Numbered from the stretch's first letter, positions 35,486 through 44,625 are shown. The stretch: DNA of 49,706 nucleotides from Chromobacterium subtsugae (GCF_001676875.1 NZ_JYKA01000026.1:1-49706); one strand, 5' to 3'. Numbers and translations are program-made. Notes: a model not told the origin generated them from the sequence alone.

Positions 35486-36985
35486 CTATTCCTGCACAAT
35501 GTCCAGCTGGAAGCCGACGTTTTTCCACTGCCCCACTTCCTGGCGGAAGCTGCTGGCCGACAGCGGATTGTCGCTGAGCCAGCTCTTGCTCAGCGACAGC
35601 GTGAAGCCGCGCGCGTGCTGGCGCAGGTCCAGCCTGCCCGGCAGCTCGACATTGATGCGGCTGCGGTAGAACAGCACTGCCAGGCGCAGCGCCACCACCG
35701 CCTGCCACAGCGCCGGCTGGCCGATGTACTGCGCCATCTTGCCCATGTCGCCGCGGTGGCCCAGCACGATGGTCGCCAGCGTCGCCTGCTCGCGCTTGGA
35801 AAAGCCCGGCATGTCGGCGTTCTGCAGGATGTAGGCGGAATGCTTGTGATAGGCGGTGTGGGCGATGGTCAGGCCGATCTCGTGCAACTTGGCCGCCCAA
35901 GAGAGGCGCTTGAGCATGTCCTGGTCGACATCCTCTCCGGCCACCATCCGGTAAAGCCGTTCCGACAGCAGGTTGACGCGCTCGGCCTGCTGGGTGTCGG
36001 CGTGGTAGCGGCGCTTGAACAGCGCCACCGTGCTGTCGCGCATGTCCTTCTCGCGCTGGCGGCCCAGCAGGTCGTACAGCACGCCGTCGCGCAGCGCGCC
36101 TTCGGTGACGATCATCTTCTCGACCTGCAGCTCCTCGAACACCGCGATCATGATGGCTAGGCCGCCGGCCAGCACCGGCGCGCGGTCGGCCTTCAGGCCG
36201 TTGACCTTTATCGCGTCCATGCTGCCCTGCTCGATCAGAACCGCCCGCAGCCGCTCCATGCCGGCCAGCGTGATGTCGGCGCGGCTCCAGTCGTTGATCT
36301 CCAGCACGTCGCGCAGCGAGCGCGCGGTGCCGGAAGTGCCCACCGCGAGCTGCCACTCGCTGGGACGGTATTCGTGGCGGATGCGCTGGATCTCGTTGCG
36401 CGCCGCCAGCACCGCGTCGCGGAAGTTGTTGCGCGTCAGCTTGCCGTCCGGGAAGAAGCGCAGCGTGTAGCTGACGCAGCCCAGCGGCAGGCTTTCGGTG
36501 ACCAGCGCCTTGTAATGGCTGCCGATGATGAACTCGGTGGAGCCGCCGCCGATGTCCACCACCATTCGCCGCTCCTTGGTGTCCGGCAGCGAGTGGGCGG
36601 CGCCCAGATAGATCAGCCGGGCCTCTTCGCGGCCGGCGATCACTTCTATCGGGAAGCCCAGCCGCTCTTCGGCTTCGGCGATGAAGCCGGCGGCGTTCTT
36701 CGCCACCCGCAGGGTATTGGTGCCGACCACCCGCACCTGGCCGGCCACGAAGCCGCGCAGGCGCTCGCCGAAGCGCGCGAGGCAAGCCAGCGCCCGCTCG
36801 CGGGTGTCGTCGTTCAGGTATTTGTCGGCGGTGAGGCCGGCGCCCAGGCGCACGGTCTCTTTCATCACGTCCAGCGTGTACAGCTGGTCGTCCACCACGC
36901 GGGAAACCTGCAGCCGGAAGCTGTTGGAGCCCAGGTCGATGGTGGCCAGTACGGTGTGGGGGGGCGTGGCGTGTGTCAAGGACAC
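35486..36985 (-). CDS. ppx: Exopolyphosphatase Ppx/GppA family
   Basis: About 499 residues. ASKHA fold with DLGSNSFRLQVSRV at the N-terminus, the second phosphate motif VVDIGGGSTEFIIG, and Glu in GREEARLIYLGA. The C-terminal HD-like domain contains LHEIGLTIAHTAYHKHS. It removes phosphate from polyphosphate ends and may hydrolyse pppGpp. Start uncertain: a GTG at 36985 (or TTG at 36979 with AAGGGG upstream) is used, because the open frame up to an ATG at 37087 runs through a strong hairpin and has no family similarity. Lies between phoU and corA. Confidence 0.93.
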   Translation of the reverse strand: MSLTHATPPHTVLATIDLGSNSFRLQVSRVVDDQLYTLDVMKETVRLGAGLTADKYLNDDTRERALACLARFGERLRGFVAGQVRVVGTNTLRVAKNAAGFIAEAEERLGFPIEVIAGREEARLIYLGAAHSLPDTKERRMVVDIGGGSTEFIIGSHYKALVTESLPLGCVSYTLRFFPDGKLTRNNFRDAVLAARNEIQRIRHEYRPSEWQLAVGTSGTARSLRDVLEINDWSRADITLAGMERLRAVLIEQGSMDAIKVNGLKADRAPVLAGGLAIMIAVFEELQVEKMIVTEGALRDGVLYDLLGRQREKDMRDSTVALFKRRYHADTQQAERVNLLSERLYRMVAGEDVDQDMLKRLSWAAKLHEIGLTIAHTAYHKHSAYILQNADMPGFSKREQATLATIVLGHRGDMGKMAQYIGQPALWQAVVALRLAVLFYRSRINVELPGRLDLRQHARGFTLSLSKSWLSDNPLSASSFRQEVGQWKNVGFQLDIVQE

Positions 36986-37052
36986 CCCTTTTCTTGTTCG
37001 GTTGCGCCTGCCGGGCAGCCTGGGGACAAACGCGCACCGGCGCGCGCGGCAA

Positions 37053-37092
37053 GCAAAATGGCGGTAACCGCGAAATGTTACCGCCATTTTGC
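37053..37092 (-). repeat. Perfect 16-bp stem hairpin between phoU and ppx
   Basis: GCAAAATGGCGGTAAC (37053-37068) and GTTACCGCCATTTTGC (37077-37092) pair perfectly around an 8-base loop, 25 bases past the phoU stop. In RNA it would be very stable. The T residues of the right arm are inside the stem, so it is an atypical terminator or an RNA stabiliser, or a palindromic repeat element. Confidence 0.7.
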
Positions 37093-37117
37093 ATCCAGCG
37101 TCATGTCCGAAGCTCGA

Positions 37118-37822
37118 TCAGCGTCCCAGCGTCTCGCGCTTCTTGTCTTCCAGCGTGGTGTGGCGGATGTCCTTGCCCTTCACCAGGTAGACCACGTATT
37201 CGGAGATGTTCTTCGAATGGTCGCCGATGCGCTCGATCGCCTTGGAGATGAACAGCGTGTCGATAGACATGCTGATGGTGCGCGGGTCTTCCATCATGAA
37301 AGTGATCAGCTGGCGCAGCTCGGCGGCGAAATTCTCGTCCAGCCGCTCGTCCTCTTCCGCCAATTCCAACGCGGCGCTGGTGTCCAGCCGGGCGAAGGCG
37401 TCCAGCGCGCGGCGCAGCATCGCCAGCGCCACGGCGGCCATCTTCTCGATCTCGCGGAAGCGCGGCATCTGGTAGCGTTCCGCCTGATGGATGGTCTTGC
37501 CCATGCGCGCGATCTTCGCCGCTTCGTCGCCGATGCGCTCCAGGTCGGTGATGATCTTGATCACGGTGAAGACGATGCGCAGGTCGCTGGCCGCCGGCTG
37601 GCGGCGCGCGATGATGTGCAGACAGTCGTCGTCTATGCCCACTTCCATCGCATTGACCAGCGCGTCCTCGGCCATCACCTTGTCCAGGCGGGCGATGTCG
37701 CCGGACATCATCGCTTCGATGGCGGACAGAATCTGCTGCTCCACCAGCCCGCCCATTTGCAATACGCGGGTCCGGATGGTTTCCAGTTCCAGATCGAACT
37801 GTTTGGAAATGTGATCTGCCAT
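37118..37822 (-). CDS. phoU: Phosphate signalling protein PhoU
   Basis: 234 residues, two three-helix PhoU repeats. Metal-binding signatures are ERIGDEAAKIARMG in the first and ERIGDHSKNISEYVVYL in the second repeat. It links the Pst transporter to PhoR and keeps the Pho regulon off when phosphate is plentiful. No pst or pho genes are adjacent. A good PhoB box and -10 lie just upstream, so it is itself probably phosphate-controlled. Confidence 0.96.
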   Translation of the reverse strand: MADHISKQFDLELETIRTRVLQMGGLVEQQILSAIEAMMSGDIARLDKVMAEDALVNAMEVGIDDDCLHIIARRQPAASDLRIVFTVIKIITDLERIGDEAAKIARMGKTIHQAERYQMPRFREIEKMAAVALAMLRRALDAFARLDTSAALELAEEDERLDENFAAELRQLITFMMEDPRTISMSIDTLFISKAIERIGDHSKNISEYVVYLVKGKDIRHTTLEDKKRETLGR

Positions 37823-37862
37823 GTTCGCCTCTGAGTGTTGCGAGTAATCGGGATAAACAGCA

Positions 37863-37896
37863 ATAGTAAGCCGGCTAGATGACAGTGCCGTGACAT
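37863..37896 (-). promoter_or_regulatory. Predicted PhoB box and promoter of phoU
   Basis: On the minus strand ATGTCAC-GGCA-CTGTCAT (37896 to 37879) has the 7-4-7 layout of a Pho box; the second half is a perfect CTGTCAT. A TACTAT -10-like element (37868 to 37863) lies 10 bases further, the spacing used by PhoB-activated promoters lacking a -35. The box lies within the loop and stem of a 12-bp inverted repeat (37870-37881 / 37899-37910). Confidence 0.7.
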
Positions 37897-37910
37897 GACA
37901 TCTAGCCGGC
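37870..37910. repeat. Inverted repeat enclosing the PhoB box
   Basis: GCCGGCTAGATG and CATCTAGCCGGC pair perfectly across 17 bases. On the minus strand it lies 13 bases past the rpiA stop and could act as the rpiA 3' hairpin, while its loop carries the phoU control site. Confidence 0.6.
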
Positions 37911-37923
37911 CGCGGAGACAGGC

Positions 37924-38583
37924 TTAGCGCAGCACTTCCACGCCGCCTTGCTTGCCCAGCACCAGCACGTCGGCGCGGCGGCGGGCGAACAAGCCGCAGG
38001 TGACGACGCCGGCGATGTGGTTGATGGTTTCCTCCAGCTCCACCGGCTTCATGATCTGCAGGCCGTGCACGTCGATGATCACGTTGCCGTTGTCGGTGGT
38101 CACGCCCTGGCGCAGCTCCGGGTGCCCGCCCAGTCGCACCAGCTCGCGCGCGACATAGCTGCGCGCCATCGGAATCACCTCGATGGGCAGCGGAAAGGCG
38201 CCCAGCATGGCCACGTACTTGTTCTCGTCGGCGATGCAGATGAATTCGTCGGCGACGCCGGCGACGATCTTCTCGCGCGTCAGCGCCGCGCCGCCGCCCT
38301 TGATCATGTGCAGGTGGTGGTTGATCTCGTCGGCGCCGTCGATGTACACCGTCAGCTTTTCCACTTCGTTCAGGTCGAACACCGGAATGTGATGGGCTTT
38401 CAGGCGGGCGGTGGACGCCTCGGAGCTCGACACCGCGCCCTTGATGCGGCCCTTGATGCCGGCCAGTTCCTCGATGAACAGGTTGACGGTGCTGCCGGTG
38501 CCCACGCCGATTATGGCGTCGTCCGGCACGAATTCCAGCGCCTTCTTGGCGACGGCGAGCTTCAGTTGATCCTGGGTCAGCAT
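37924..38583 (-). CDS. rpiA: Ribose-5-phosphate isomerase A
   Basis: 219 residues, the same as E. coli RpiA. Motifs: [57 protein letters not shown] (catalytic Asp, Glu and Lys region). Start at 38583 with GGAGG eight bases upstream. Interconverts ribose-5-phosphate and ribulose-5-phosphate in the pentose phosphate pathway, in the cytoplasm. Confidence 0.97.
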   Translation of the reverse strand: MLTQDQLKLAVAKKALEFVPDDAIIGVGTGSTVNLFIEELAGIKGRIKGAVSSSEASTARLKAHHIPVFDLNEVEKLTVYIDGADEINHHLHMIKGGGAALTREKIVAGVADEFICIADENKYVAMLGAFPLPIEVIPMARSYVARELVRLGGHPELRQGVTTDNGNVIIDVHGLQIMKPVELEETINHIAGVVTCGLFARRRADVLVLGKQGGVEVLR

Positions 38584-38651
38584 GGTAAGGCCTCCTGTCA
38601 AGTGTGAGGGCTCATGGCGGGCATGAGCAATGATAGGCGATTATCCCATAA

Positions 38652-38677
38652 CGGGCCGGCCATGGCATGCCGGCCCG
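38652..38677. repeat. GC-rich hairpin between ispF and rpiA
   Basis: CGGGCCGGC and GCCGGCCCG arms (38652-38660 / 38669-38677) can pair around eight bases. It lies 8 bases past the ispF stop with no T-run, so it is at most an inefficient terminator of the ispF operon. Confidence 0.4.
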
Positions 38678-38684
38678 GCGCGGC

Positions 38685-39161
38685 TCAAGCCGGCATCAGC
38701 AAGCAGATGGCCTGGGCCTCTATCGCCTCGCAGCGCCCCAGATAGCCCAGCTTCTCGTTGGTTTTGCCCTTGACGTTGACCGCGCCGATCTCCAGCCCCA
38801 GATCCTCGGCGATATTGGCGCGCATCGCGTCGATGTGGGGCGCGAGCTTCGGTTTTTGCGCGATCAGCGTGCTGTCGACGTTGACCGGCCGCCAGCCGGC
38901 GGCGCGCACCCGGGCGGCGGCCTCGCGCAGCAGCGCGCGGCTGTCCGCGCCCTTGAACTCGGCGGCGGTATCCGGGAAATGGCGGCCGATGTCGCCCAGC
39001 GCGGCCGCGCCCAGCAGCGCGTCGGTAATCGCATGCAGCAGCGCGTCGGCGTCGGAGTGGCCGAGCAGGCCCTTCTCATGCGGAACCCGCACTCCGCCCA
39101 GGATCAGCGGCCGGCCTTCCACCAGTTGATGCACGTCGTAGCCTTGTCCGATACGGAACAT
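38685..39161 (-). CDS. ispF: 2-C-methyl-D-erythritol 2,4-cyclodiphosphate synthase
   Basis: 158 residues. Opens [23 protein letters not shown] with the zinc ligands of GYDVH, then the [25 protein letters not shown] signature and [15 protein letters not shown] segment ([17 protein letters not shown]). It cyclises CDP-methylerythritol phosphate in the MEP isoprenoid pathway. It follows ispD after 22 bases on the same strand, the common arrangement. Confidence 0.97.
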   Translation of the reverse strand: MFRIGQGYDVHQLVEGRPLILGGVRVPHEKGLLGHSDADALLHAITDALLGAAALGDIGRHFPDTAAEFKGADSRALLREAAARVRAAGWRPVNVDSTLIAQKPKLAPHIDAMRANIAEDLGLEIGAVNVKGKTNEKLGYLGRCEAIEAQAICLLMPA

Positions 39162-39183
39162 CTTCTTCCTTTGATTTTGCAGT

Positions 39184-39870
39184 TCACTGGCCGTCGCGGG
39201 CCGCCAGGATGGCGCGCGCCAGCGCCAGGTCGCGCGGGTAGGTCACTTTGAAATTCTGCGCGTCGCCTTCCACCAGCAGCGGCTTCAGGCCGGCGCGCTC
39301 GACCGCCGACGCCTCGTCGGTGATGTCGTCGGCCGGCTGCTCGCGCAAGGCCTTTTCCAACACCCCGGCGCGGAACATCTGCGGCGTCTGCGCCAGCCAC
39401 AGGCCGTTGCGCGGCACCGTGGCGCCGACATGGCCTTCGCTGTCCGCGCGCTTGACGGTGTCCGGCACCGGCAGCGCCAGCAGGCCGCCCACCTGGTGGC
39501 CGGACAGAGTGGCGATCAGGCGCTCCACCGCCGCCACCGACAGGCAGCAGCGCGCGGCGTCGTGCACCAGCACCCAGTCGTCGGCATCGCATCCCAGCGC
39601 CGCTAGGCCGTTGCCCACGCTTTCGGCGCGCGAAGCCCCCCCCACGCGGCAAACCCGCAGCTTGGGCAGATCCCAGGCGAAGTCGTCGAACCATTCGTCC
39701 TGCGGCGAAATCACCACCGCCACTTCGTCTATCGCCGACACCGCCGCCAACGTGGCCAGCGTGTGCCACATCAGCGGCTTGCCGTTGAGCTGCAAGTATT
39801 GCTTGGGACTGGCCGCGCCGAAACGGCTGCCGGAGCCGGCCGCCGGCACCAGGGCGATATACCTGGCCAT
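39184..39870 (-). CDS. ispD: 2-C-methyl-D-erythritol 4-phosphate cytidylyltransferase
   Basis: 228 residues. CTP-binding N-terminus [21 protein letters not shown], then [10 protein letters not shown] and the C-terminal [13 protein letters not shown]. It makes CDP-methylerythritol in the MEP pathway. Its ATG lies two bases after the dnaQ stop, so it is read from the same transcript as dnaQ. The frame remains open upstream into dnaQ but the family start is here. Confidence 0.97.
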   Translation of the reverse strand: MARYIALVPAAGSGSRFGAASPKQYLQLNGKPLMWHTLATLAAVSAIDEVAVVISPQDEWFDDFAWDLPKLRVCRVGGASRAESVGNGLAALGCDADDWVLVHDAARCCLSVAAVERLIATLSGHQVGGLLALPVPDTVKRADSEGHVGATVPRNGLWLAQTPQMFRAGVLEKALREQPADDITDEASAVERAGLKPLLVEGDAQNFKVTYPRDLALARAILAARDGQ

Positions 39871-39872
39871 GC

Positions 39873-40592
39873 TCAGCCCTCCGCCTGCGCCGGCTGCTCC
39901 AGGCTGCGCCACAGGCACTGTCCCTTCACCGCCTTGTCCAGCGCGTCGAGGTAGGCCTGGTGTTCGGCCTGCTCCGCTTCGCTGGCGGCCAGCACCGTCA
40001 ACGGTTTGCGCTCGAACTGGATGGCGCCGCCGGCGTCGCCGGGCAGCTCCACGTCGATGTCCATCGCCAGGCTTTCCTGGCCGCGCGTCATCCACAGGTA
40101 CACCTCGGACAGCAGCTCGCAGTCCACCAGCGCGCCGTGCAAGGTACGGTTGGAGCGGTCGATCTCGAAGCGGTCGCACAAGGCGTCCAGGCTGTTGCGC
40201 TTGCCCGGGAACATGTCGCGCGCTTCGCGCAGCGTGTCGATCACGCTGGCGCACAGCTTGTCGATCGGCTCCAGGCCCAGCTTGGCGAATTCGGCGTTGA
40301 GGAAGCCCACATCGAACGGCGCGTTGTGGATGATCAGTTCGGCGCCGCGCAGGAAATCTGCGATTTCCTGCGCCACCTGGCGGTATACCGGCTTGCCGGC
40401 GAGAAACTCCAGCGAGATGCCGTGCACCCGCTGCGCGTCCGGATCGATGTCGCGCTCGGGATGGATGTAAAGATGCAGGTGCTTGCCGGTCAGCTTGCGG
40501 CCGACCATTTCCAGGCCGGCGAATTCGATGATGCGATGGCCCTGGTTAGGATCGAGACCGGTGGTTTCGGTATCGAGGATAATCTGTCTCAT
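39873..40592 (-). CDS. dnaQ: DNA polymerase III epsilon subunit, 3'-5' exonuclease
   Basis: 239 residues. Exo I motif ILDTETTGLDP near the start, Exo II in IIHNAPFDVGFLNAEF, Exo III HGALVDCELL with the catalytic His and Asp. The C-terminal tail binds the alpha subunit. It proofreads DNA replication. Start at 40592 (MRQIILDTETTG) behind GGGAAG. Linked to rnhA 49 bases upstream and ispD downstream. Confidence 0.97.
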   Translation of the reverse strand: MRQIILDTETTGLDPNQGHRIIEFAGLEMVGRKLTGKHLHLYIHPERDIDPDAQRVHGISLEFLAGKPVYRQVAQEIADFLRGAELIIHNAPFDVGFLNAEFAKLGLEPIDKLCASVIDTLREARDMFPGKRNSLDALCDRFEIDRSNRTLHGALVDCELLSEVYLWMTRGQESLAMDIDVELPGDAGGAIQFERKPLTVLAASEAEQAEHQAYLDALDKAVKGQCLWRSLEQPAQAEG

Positions 40593-40641
40593 GCTGCTTC
40601 CCGCGGGCCGCTCCATGGCGGGCGGCCGCAACTTGTCTTGC

Positions 40642-41085
40642 TCAGACCGTCTCCACGCCCTTGTTGGCGAGTTGGTCGGCTCTTTCGTTGAATTCGTGGC
40701 CGGCGTGGCCCTTCACCCAGCGCCACTCCACCGCCAGATGGCGGTTGCGCTCGGCGTCCAGCTGCTGCCACAGGTCGGCGTTCTTCACCGGCTCCTTGGC
40801 CGCGGTCTTCCAGCCGCGCGCCTTCCAGCCGTGTATCCACTCGGAGATGCCCTTCTGCACATACTGCGAGTCGGTATAGACCACCACCTGGCACGGCCGG
40901 TTCAACGAGGCCAGCGCGCGGATCACCGCCATGATCTCCATCCGGTTGTTGGTGGTGCCGGGTTCGCCGCCGAATATCTCCTTCTCCCGCCCCTTGTAGC
41001 GCAGCAGCGCGCCCCAGCCGCCGGGCCCGGGATTGCCCTTGCAGGCGCCGTCGGTGTAAATCTCGACCTTGTCTTCCGTTGTCAT
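40642..41085 (-). CDS. rnhA: Ribonuclease HI
   Basis: 147 residues. Active-site acids Asp12 ([11 protein letters not shown]), Glu50 (NNRMEIMAV), Asp72 (VYTDSQYV) and Asp137 (NERADQLA), with the basic handle region [17 protein letters not shown]. It cuts RNA in RNA-DNA hybrids. Start at 41085, 11 bases after the methyltransferase stop. Same neighbourhood as E. coli (rnhA next to dnaQ). Confidence 0.97.
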   Translation of the reverse strand: MTTEDKVEIYTDGACKGNPGPGGWGALLRYKGREKEIFGGEPGTTNNRMEIMAVIRALASLNRPCQVVVYTDSQYVQKGISEWIHGWKARGWKTAAKEPVKNADLWQQLDAERNRHLAVEWRWVKGHAGHEFNERADQLANKGVETV

Positions 41086-41096
41086 GCTGTCTCTAG

Positions 41097-41864
41097 TCAA
41101 TGGCAGGACGGCGCGCCGTCCCGCTCGGTTGCGTCGGGGCGCTTGTGGGTGTGCTGGCGCTCGTTGCCAGCCACCACTCCCAGCGCGCCCTTGTTCTTGG
41201 CCTGCTTCTGCTTCCAGTTTGGGGTGATCAGCCGCATGCCGCGCTGGCGCTTCACCGCCTCGATGCCGTATACCCCGGCGGCCAGCGGCCACCAGCGCTC
41301 GCCGGCGTCTTCCATGAAGTCGCAGCGGCACAGCCAGTCGCCGCGCGCGAACGGCGGCGCATAGGCCATGAAGGCCGCCTCTTCCAGCTCGAGATCCAGC
41401 AGCGTCAGCCAGTCCTTCACCCGCAGTTGGGTCAGGAAGCTGCCGTTCCACGGCACCGACTCGCGCCCCTGGATCAAGCGGCGCACGCCCCACAGCGACA
41501 GCGGATTGAAGCCCGTGAGGATCAACCGCCCCTCAGGCATCAGCACCCGGTCGGCTTCACGCAATACCTGGTGCGGCAGAGTGGTAAAATCCAGCACATG
41601 GGGCATCACCAGCAGATCGAGGCTGCGGTTCTCGAAAGGCAGGAAGGCCGGATCGCAGCGGACATCCACCTCTCCGGCCTCCGCCACCCGGCATTGCCAG
41701 GGGATGCGGTTGCCGCGCAGGCAGTCCATCTCCGGCACGCCCACCTGCACCGCGTGGTAGCCGAACACGTCAGCCACCGCCCGTTCGAAGTAATCTTGCT
41801 CGCGCGCCAGCAGATAACGGCCCAGTTCGGTGCCGGTCAGCCAGCCGCCAAACGAATTTTTCAT
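41097..41864 (-). CDS. Class I SAM-dependent methyltransferase (YafS-like)
   Basis: 255 residues, resembling E. coli YafS by content and by position between gloB and rnhA. N-terminus [29 protein letters not shown]. The core methyltransferase motifs are weakly conserved: [19 protein letters not shown] and [20 protein letters not shown]. The usual glycine-rich SAM loop is not evident as GxGxG; the SAM-site strand reads [11 protein letters not shown]. The C-terminal tail is basic and ends GAPSCH. Substrate unknown. Its start is only 13 bases from the divergent gloB start. Confidence 0.85.
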   Translation of the reverse strand: MKNSFGGWLTGTELGRYLLAREQDYFERAVADVFGYHAVQVGVPEMDCLRGNRIPWQCRVAEAGEVDVRCDPAFLPFENRSLDLLVMPHVLDFTTLPHQVLREADRVLMPEGRLILTGFNPLSLWGVRRLIQGRESVPWNGSFLTQLRVKDWLTLLDLELEEAAFMAYAPPFARGDWLCRCDFMEDAGERWWPLAAGVYGIEAVKRQRGMRLITPNWKQKQAKNKGALGVVAGNERQHTHKRPDATERDGAPSCH

Positions 41865-41877
41865 TGAGGAAGGCCTT

Positions 41878-42645
41878 ATGCCAGCCAAGTTCAGCGTCAC
41901 CCCGGTCGGGGCGTTCTCAGACAATTATATCTGGGTTTTGCGGCTCGACGATCGCGCCGTTGCCGTCGACCCCGGCGACGCGGCGCCGTTGCTAGCGTTC
42001 CTGCGCCGGGAAAAGCTGCGGCTCGAGGCCATCCTGATCACCCACCACCACGCCGACCACTGCGGCGGCCTGGCCGAACTCTCCCGCGACTGGCCGGATG
42101 CGCCGGTATACGGCCCGCCGGGCATCTCCGGCGTGACGGCGGCGGTCAAGGAAGGCGATGAAGTGCCGCTCGCGTTCGGACCGGCCGAGGTGCTGGCGGT
42201 GCCTGGCCACACGCTGGACCACCTGGCATACCGGATCGGCGACCACCTGTTTTGCGGCGACACGATGTTCGCCGCAGGCTGCGGCAGGGTTTTCGAGGGC
42301 ACGCCCGCGCAACTGCTCGCTTCGCTGAAAAAACTGGCGCAACTGCCGCCCCGGACCAAAGTTTACCCCGCCCACGAGTACACGCTGTCGAATCTGCGCT
42401 TCGCCCTAGCCGCCGACCCCCTCAACCCAGTGCTGGCGATGCGGCAAAGCCGCGACCAGGCGCTGCGCGAGCAGGGCTTGCCCACGCTGCCCAGCACCAT
42501 CGCCGTCGAACTGGCCAGCAACCCCTTCCTGCGCTGCCAGGAGCCGGCCATCCGCGCATCCCTGCTGGCGCAAGGCGGCCGCGCCGACGACGCAGAGGCC
42601 GACAGCTTCGCTCGCCTGCGCGCCTGGAAGAACGATTTCCGCTAA
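41878..42645 (+). CDS. gloB: Hydroxyacylglutathione hydrolase (glyoxalase II)
   Basis: 255 residues. Zinc motif THHHADH (55-61: His56, His58, Asp60, His61), later ligands in VPGHTLDHLAY and LFCGDTMFAAGCGR. The glutathione-binding C-terminal part contains KVYPAHEYTLSNLRFA. It hydrolyses S-lactoylglutathione in methylglyoxal detoxification. GAGGAAGG ribosome site lies in the 13-base gap to the divergent methyltransferase start. Confidence 0.96.
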   Translation: MPAKFSVTPVGAFSDNYIWVLRLDDRAVAVDPGDAAPLLAFLRREKLRLEAILITHHHADHCGGLAELSRDWPDAPVYGPPGISGVTAAVKEGDEVPLAFGPAEVLAVPGHTLDHLAYRIGDHLFCGDTMFAAGCGRVFEGTPAQLLASLKKLAQLPPRTKVYPAHEYTLSNLRFALAADPLNPVLAMRQSRDQALREQGLPTLPSTIAVELASNPFLRCQEPAIRASLLAQGGRADDAEADSFARLRAWKNDFR

Positions 42646-42756
42646 AAACCCCATGCAGGATAAGTAAATTCCCTAGGCCGGACGCCAATCGACTTCACAC
42701 GCCTGGCAAATAGGCTATTAACAATGAAAGCGCATGAAAATATGTGGTTTTTTCAA

Positions 42757-42785
42757 TTGACACCCCATATGCGCATGTTTAGGAT
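42757..42785 (+). promoter_or_regulatory. Predicted sigma70 promoter of mltD
   Basis: TTGACA (42757-42762), a 17-base spacer, TAGGAT (42780-42785); predicted transcription start near 42792. It lies 32 bases before the chosen mltD start and supports it over an upstream in-frame ATG. Confidence 0.6.
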
Positions 42786-42816
42786 CAGCCGGAATCTGAA
42801 TTATGGGCCCGTCTGC

Positions 42817-44625
42817 ATGAAACGCCTCACCCCGTTGGCACTAACCGTGTCTCTAGCATTGCTATCCGCATCGCCGGCCATCGCCGGCGCCGACCCCGTC
42901 GTTCGCGCTCCCGGCGTAGATGAAGGGATGGCCGCCGGCCTGGATATGATGCTGCAGAACTCCAGCCTGTTGCGCAATGGCGACGACGTCTGGAAACGGG
43001 CCAGGGAAGGTTTCCGGCTGGACGAGGTCAACGCCGACACCGTGCGCCGGCAGGAGCGTTTCTACGCCAGCCGGCCGGAATACTTCAAGCGCACGCTGGA
43101 CCGCAGCCGCAAATACCTGTTCCATATCATGAACGAGGTGGAGCGCCGCGGCATGCCGACCGAAATCGCGCTGCTGCCGATGGTGGAAAGCGCCTTCGTT
43201 CCCACCGCGCTGTCGCGCGTGCCCGCTTATATCTCCCCCACCGGCGCGTCCGGGCTGTGGCAGATCATGCCGGCCACCGGCCGTCAATACGGCCTGGAGC
43301 AAACCTGGTGGTACGACGGCCGCCGCGACGTGATGGAGTCGACCCGCGCCGCGCTGGACTACCTGCAAAACCTGTACGCCCAGTTCGGCGACTGGAACCT
43401 GGCGCTGGCCGCCTACAACTGGGGCGAAGGCAATGTCGCGCGCGCGCTTGCCAAAGCGCAGGCCGCAGGCCAGCCGGCCACCTACGAAAGCATCCGCCTG
43501 CCCAACGAAACCCGCAACTACGTGCCCAAGCTGCTGGCGGTGCGCAACATCCTGCTGAATCCGGAAAAATTCGGCGTGCGGCTGGACAAGTTTCCCAACA
43601 AGCCCTACTTCGTCGCGGTTTCCGCCAGCAAGCACATGAACATCGACATCGCCGCCCGGCTGGCCGGCATATCGGTGGCGGAGTTCAAAGAGCTGAACCC
43701 GGCCTTCAACCTGCCGGTGTTCGCCTACAAGGCCGGCCGGCAGATGCTGCTGCCCGCCGCCAAGGCCGACAAGTTCCAGGCCAATCTGGACAAATGGAAC
43801 CAGCCGCTGCTGACCTGGGAAGTCTACATCCCCAAAACCGATGAAAGCGCCAACAGCATCGCCAGCAGCCACGGCATGAGCGCCGGCCAGCTGCAAGCGG
43901 CCAATCGCCTGAACAGCCCGACGCTGAAGGCCGGCCAACCGGTTCTGGTGGCGATGAACAAAACCCTGAACGATGGCCAGCCGCTGGAGTCCACCGATGC
44001 GCAGATCGGCGACGCGCCGGCCGGCGCCACCCTGCTGGCCAAGGCCGACACCGCCGCCGCGCCGCAGCCGGCGCCCGCAGTTGCTCAGGCAACTCCCGCC
44101 CCCGTCATCATGACCGCTACCGCCGCCCCCGCGGCGCCCCAGGCGCAGGATGCCGCCCCGCGTCAAACCGTGGTGATCGCCAGCGCCGGAGTTCAGGACG
44201 GCGCCGCCAAGTCGCTGGCCACCCGCGATATCGGCAGCTATACCGTCGCCAGCGGCGACACCCTGTACAGCATCGCCCGCCGCAACAATCTGGCCGTGGA
44301 AGAACTCAAGTCGCTGAACAGGCTGGACGGCAATATGGTACAAGTCGGCCAGCAACTGCAGCTGCAATCCGTCGAACAAGGCGAGACTCAGCTGGCCAGC
44401 GCCGGCCCGTCCGACCGCGACGCCGACCCGGCCCTGATCCAGGTCAGCGACAGCCGGCCCGCGCCGGCCCGCCACTCCACCGAATACACGGTGAAACGCG
44501 GCGACACCCTGTTCAGCATCGCCCGCCGCTTCGGCGTCAAGCACGACGACATCCAGCGCCTCAATGGCAGCCGCCAGGCCAGTCGCCTGCAGCCGGGGCA
44601 AAAGGTGAAGATCGTCGGCCTGTGA
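42817..44625 (+). CDS. mltD: Membrane-bound lytic murein transglycosylase D with LysM repeats
   Basis: 602 residues. Signal peptide MKRLTPLALTVSLALLSASPAIA; the SLT domain covers about residues 105-220 with catalytic Glu124 in LPMVESAFVPTALS and the GASGLWQIMPATGRQYGL and AAYNWGEGNV motifs. Two clear LysM domains occur near the C-terminus (YTVASGDTLYSIARRNN and YTVKRGDTLFSIARRFG) with a degenerate one before them. An alanine/proline-rich linker (~420-490) separates them. It cleaves peptidoglycan glycan strands with anhydro-muramyl ends. No lipobox Cys, unlike E. coli MltD. Start supported by a promoter directly upstream. Confidence 0.95.
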   Translation: MKRLTPLALTVSLALLSASPAIAGADPVVRAPGVDEGMAAGLDMMLQNSSLLRNGDDVWKRAREGFRLDEVNADTVRRQERFYASRPEYFKRTLDRSRKYLFHIMNEVERRGMPTEIALLPMVESAFVPTALSRVPAYISPTGASGLWQIMPATGRQYGLEQTWWYDGRRDVMESTRAALDYLQNLYAQFGDWNLALAAYNWGEGNVARALAKAQAAGQPATYESIRLPNETRNYVPKLLAVRNILLNPEKFGVRLDKFPNKPYFVAVSASKHMNIDIAARLAGISVAEFKELNPAFNLPVFAYKAGRQMLLPAAKADKFQANLDKWNQPLLTWEVYIPKTDESANSIASSHGMSAGQLQAANRLNSPTLKAGQPVLVAMNKTLNDGQPLESTDAQIGDAPAGATLLAKADTAAAPQPAPAVAQATPAPVIMTATAAPAAPQAQDAAPRQTVVIASAGVQDGAAKSLATRDIGSYTVASGDTLYSIARRNNLAVEELKSLNRLDGNMVQVGQQLQLQSVEQGETQLASAGPSDRDADPALIQVSDSRPAPARHSTEYTVKRGDTLFSIARRFGVKHDDIQRLNGSRQASRLQPGQKVKIVGL

